8,552 nt of DNA from Glacieibacterium sp038211965 (GTDB taxonomy: Bacteria > Pseudomonadota > Alphaproteobacteria > Sphingomonadales > Sphingomonadaceae). The stretch covers positions 1-8,552 of the forward strand of contig JBBQVB010000109.1 of the NCBI GenBank assembly GCA_038211965.1, given 5' to 3'. The notes beneath the pieces are model-generated. The model searched no databases. It was not told the origin of the DNA and saw only the letters and a list, made by a program, of their open reading frames with translations. The position numbers were made by a program, and so were the translations under genes. Below, piece by piece: positions 7,475 through 8,552 of the stretch (position 1 is its first letter; each line of letters starts with the position of its first letter).

Positions 7475-8097
7475 CCGCGCTCACCATCGAAGCCGCGCGC
7501 CCGCTGCTTGCGGCAATCGACTACGCCGGCGTCGCGGTGTTCGCGGCTTCGGGCGCGCTGGGGGCGGCGCGGGCGAAGCACACCATCGTCACCTTTGCAT
7601 TCTTCGCCGCGGTCACTGGGGTCGGCGGCGGGACGCTGCGCGATCTGCTGATCGGCGCGCCCGTCTTTTGGGTGTATCGCAGCGATTACCTCGGCGTCTG
7701 CATGATTGCTGCGGGACTGGTCTGGGCTCTGCAGGCCGATCGCTGGCGGCTCGACGCCCTGCTGTGGCTCGATGCGGCGGGCCTTGCGGCTTACGCGGTG
7801 GTCGGCGCGGCGAAGGCGTTGAGCTACGGCGTACCACCGCTCGCCGCGACCGCGATGGGGGTGCTGACCGCGAGCTTCGGCGGCATCGTGCGCGATGTGC
7901 TGGCGGGCCAGCCGTCGGTGCTCCTGCGGCGCGAGATCTACGTCTCGGCGGCGGCGCTGGCAGCGGCGCTCTACGTCGGGCTGAGCGGGCTGGGGGTCGA
8001 TGCGCGCGTCGCGGGCGCGGTAGGTGCGGCAGCGGGCTTCGCGCTCAGGGCTGCCGCGTTACGATGGAATGTCGCGCTACCGGGATACCGGGACTAG
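7471..8097 (+). CDS. TRIC/UPF0126 family membrane channel protein
   Basis: This 208-residue inner-membrane protein belongs to the trimeric intracellular cation channel (UPF0126) family. It contains the two family repeats, each with a glycine-rich helix break and an RD pair: GVGGGTLRD at 50-58 followed by LLIGAPVFW, and SFGGIVRD at 135-142 followed by VLAGQPSVLLRREIYVSAA. Hydrophobic segments are consistent with the three-plus-three-plus-one helix layout of the family. Prokaryotic members include potassium channels, while some E. coli relatives have been linked to glycine transport, so the transported solute cannot be assigned. ATG 7471 is chosen because it gives the usual N-terminus; an upstream in-frame ATG at 7372 would add out-of-family residues lying inside the toxin gene. 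The start overlaps the toxin stop as ATGA, implying translational coupling. The gene ends 14 bp before a tRNA-derived attachment site. Confidence 0.9.
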   Translation: MTALTIEAARPLLAAIDYAGVAVFAASGALGAARAKHTIVTFAFFAAVTGVGGGTLRDLLIGAPVFWVYRSDYLGVCMIAAGLVWALQADRWRLDALLWLDAAGLAAYAVVGAAKALSYGVPPLAATAMGVLTASFGGIVRDVLAGQPSVLLRREIYVSAAALAAALYVGLSGLGVDARVAGAVGAAAGFALRAAALRWNVALPGYRD

Positions 8098-8111
8098 CAA
8101 CCTGATCGGGG

Positions 8112-8156
8112 TGGTGGACGCACCAGGGTTCGAACCTGGGACCCGCTGATTAAGAG
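8112..8156 (-). other. tRNA-Lys(CTT) 3' fragment, probable left attachment site (att)
   Basis: Read on the minus strand, this is the 3' part of a tRNA. It has anticodon loop C-T-CTT-A-A (8156-8150), stem 3' strand TCAGC (8149-8145), variable loop GGGTC, a perfect T-arm with stems CCAGG/CCTGG around TTCGAAC (8139-8123), acceptor strand TGCGTCC (8122-8116), discriminator A and encoded CCA (8114-8112). The 5' strand of the anticodon stem should be GCTGA, but the neighbouring bases are TAATG, and no D-arm or acceptor partner (GGACGCA) follows. Similarity ends at the anticodon loop, the usual crossover region for tyrosine integrases. The intact tRNA gene is therefore expected at the far end of the element, to the right. 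Confidence 0.85.
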
Positions 8157-8171
8157 CATTAGGTTTCGCAA

Positions 8172-8191
8172 TTTCACGGCGTTTCGCGGCA
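8172..8191 (+). repeat. Imperfect tandem 10-bp repeat beside the att fragment
   Basis: TTTCACGGCG (8172-8181) is followed directly by TTTCGCGGCA (8182-8191), which matches it at 8 of 10 positions. A further TTTCGC begins at 8164. The copies start 8 and 10 bp apart, near one helical turn, just inside the attachment site. They could be recombination-protein sites, but the unit is short and chance cannot be excluded. Confidence 0.35.
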
Positions 8192-8261
8192 TTCAAACTC
8201 GTTCATATTATCGTTGTATATCACAGGGTTGTTGACCAACCTGGACAATTCGTGTTTTGTG

Positions 8262-8304
8262 ATGTTGCCCGAGGCTTTTCCGGTTTGTTGCCCAATGTTG
8301 CCCC
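8262..8304 (+). repeat. Cluster of TGTTGCCC direct repeats
   Basis: Three copies of TGTTGCCC occur on the + strand at 8263-8270, 8286-8293 and 8296-8303, the last two 10 bp apart. Two more copies face each other in the palindrome at 8351-8380, and a shorter inverted GGCAACA is at 8465-8471. Repeated short sites between att and int are typical of integrase arm-type binding sites. That identification is inferred from position only. Confidence 0.6.
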
Positions 8305-8350
8305 AGATTCCACAAAATGCCCCTTTTTGGACCAGCGAATCTTGCTATTT

Positions 8351-8380
8351 GGCTTTTGTTGCCCCGGGGCAACAAAAGCC
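8351..8380. repeat. Perfect 30-bp palindrome
   Basis: GGCTTTTGTTGCCCC (8351-8365) is followed immediately by its exact reverse complement (8366-8380), with no spacer. Flanking bases 8350 and 8381 do not pair, so 30 bp is the full length. Each arm contains the TGTTGCCCC motif found singly upstream. With no loop and no T-tract beyond, it is a poor intrinsic terminator and fits better as a site for a dimeric or paired DNA-binding protein. Confidence 0.85.
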
Positions 8381-8508
8381 GGATACGCCGCGCACTTGGC
8401 CGAACCGCGCCATTCTCCAAACCCGATGGATTTGCTGCCTTGCCACACGCTTAGCATCACTGGCGGCAACACTCCGCGTATCGTTTCGAGCCCAAAGGGA
8501 GAGGTTCG

Positions 8509-8552
8509 ATGCGCCAGGAGTTAACTGATCGCGGGCTTCGCAATCTTCGCCC
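8509..8552 (+). CDS. Tyrosine integrase, N-terminal start only (runs off the window)
   Basis: Only the first 14 codons are present: MRQELTDRGLRNLR, with the next codon beginning CC. The pattern LTDRxLRNLRP is typical of the N-terminal arm-DNA-binding domain (DUF4102) of P4-type phage and island integrases. These enzymes recombine an element's attP with the 3' end of a tRNA gene. The ATG has a strong ribosome binding site, GGGAGAGG at 8497-8504 (GGGAG 7 nt from the start). Its place 352 bp inside a tRNA-Lys fragment and its inward orientation strongly support the call. The catalytic R-H-R-Y domain lies outside the window, so whether the enzyme is intact is unknown. Confidence 0.7.
   Translation, partial: MRQELTDRGLRNLR

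Larger units (their letters stand above)
8157..8508. other. Noncoding integrase-upstream region with repeats
   Basis: I see no credible gene in these 352 bp; the overlapping ORFs in both directions have unconvincing composition and lack start signals. The region holds TTTCGC-type direct repeats next to the att fragment (8164-8191), an AT-rich patch (about 8202-8222) that might contain a promoter, several TGTTGCCC motifs and a perfect palindrome. This is the expected place for integrase arm-type and excisionase sites and for the integrase promoter. Confidence 0.6.
8112..8552 (+). mobile_element. Left end of an integrative element (genomic island or prophage) at tRNA-Lys
   Basis: The tRNA-Lys(CTT) 3' fragment is followed by noncoding DNA of lower GC than the flank and then, 352 bp inside, by the start of a tyrosine integrase reading inward. 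Because the tRNA lies on the minus strand with its 5' half missing on the right, the inserted DNA extends rightward from about 8157. The sucAB-lpd to TRIC block is host chromosome. What the element carries cannot be seen, so prophage, ICE and genomic island remain open. Confidence 0.8.

Noticed and set aside
7372..8097. A longer TRIC protein starting at ATG 7372
   Set aside because: The extra 33 residues lie inside the toxin gene in another frame and are Arg-rich. ATG 7471 gives the normal family N-terminus with an ATGA overlap.
8112..8508. A complete tRNA-Lys interrupted in the anticodon loop by an intron
   Set aside because: No 5' tRNA half (acceptor GGACGCA, D-arm, GCTGA stem strand) is found before 8509, where an integrase-like gene starts. 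An att fragment explains the data better, though a very long insertion cannot be formally excluded from the window alone.
8214..8528. Overlapping ORFs of 70-104 codons in both directions in the integrase-upstream region
   Set aside because: They overlap one another and the palindrome, have Cys/Pro/Ser-rich unconvincing translations, and lack ribosome binding sites.
1..8552. CRISPR array or insertion sequence
   Set aside because: No regularly spaced repeats with unique spacers, no transposase and no IS-type terminal repeats were seen.

Overview
The window suggests a GC-rich alphaproteobacterium, most likely of the Sphingomonadales type. This is inferred from the strong G/C third-position bias, the sucA-sucB-lpd order and the flavour of the proteins; no rRNA or taxonomic marker is present to confirm it. 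All intact genes lie on the + strand.

Positions 1-5730 hold the 2-oxoglutarate dehydrogenase complex of the TCA cycle: sucA (E1, its 5' end cut off by the window edge), sucB (E2, 4 nt after sucA) and lpd (E3). E1 decarboxylates 2-oxoglutarate, E2 carries the succinyl group on its lipoyl arm to CoA, and E3 re-oxidises the arm with NAD+. A 215-bp gap separates sucB from lpd. It contains a small ORF (4213-4335) whose stop codon abuts the lpd ATG, and a perfect 9-bp inverted repeat whose right arm covers the lpd ribosome binding site. Together these look like a possible translational control element for E3.

Positions 5793-8097 hold an aldo/keto reductase, then a MazE-like (DUF3018-type) antitoxin broken by an apparent single-base deletion, then an apparently intact MazF/PemK-type toxin. 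The toxin stop overlaps by 4 nt (ATGA) the start of a TRIC/UPF0126-type membrane channel gene.

Positions 8112-8552 are the left end of an integrative element. A 45-bp 3' fragment of a tRNA-Lys(CTT) gene, running from the anticodon loop to CCA on the - strand, has no 5' half. It is followed by about 350 bp of noncoding DNA with repeated TGTTGCCC motifs and a perfect 30-bp palindrome. Then, at 8509, comes the start of a P4-type tyrosine integrase reading into the element. The element body and the restored full tRNA-Lys gene should lie to the right, outside the window.
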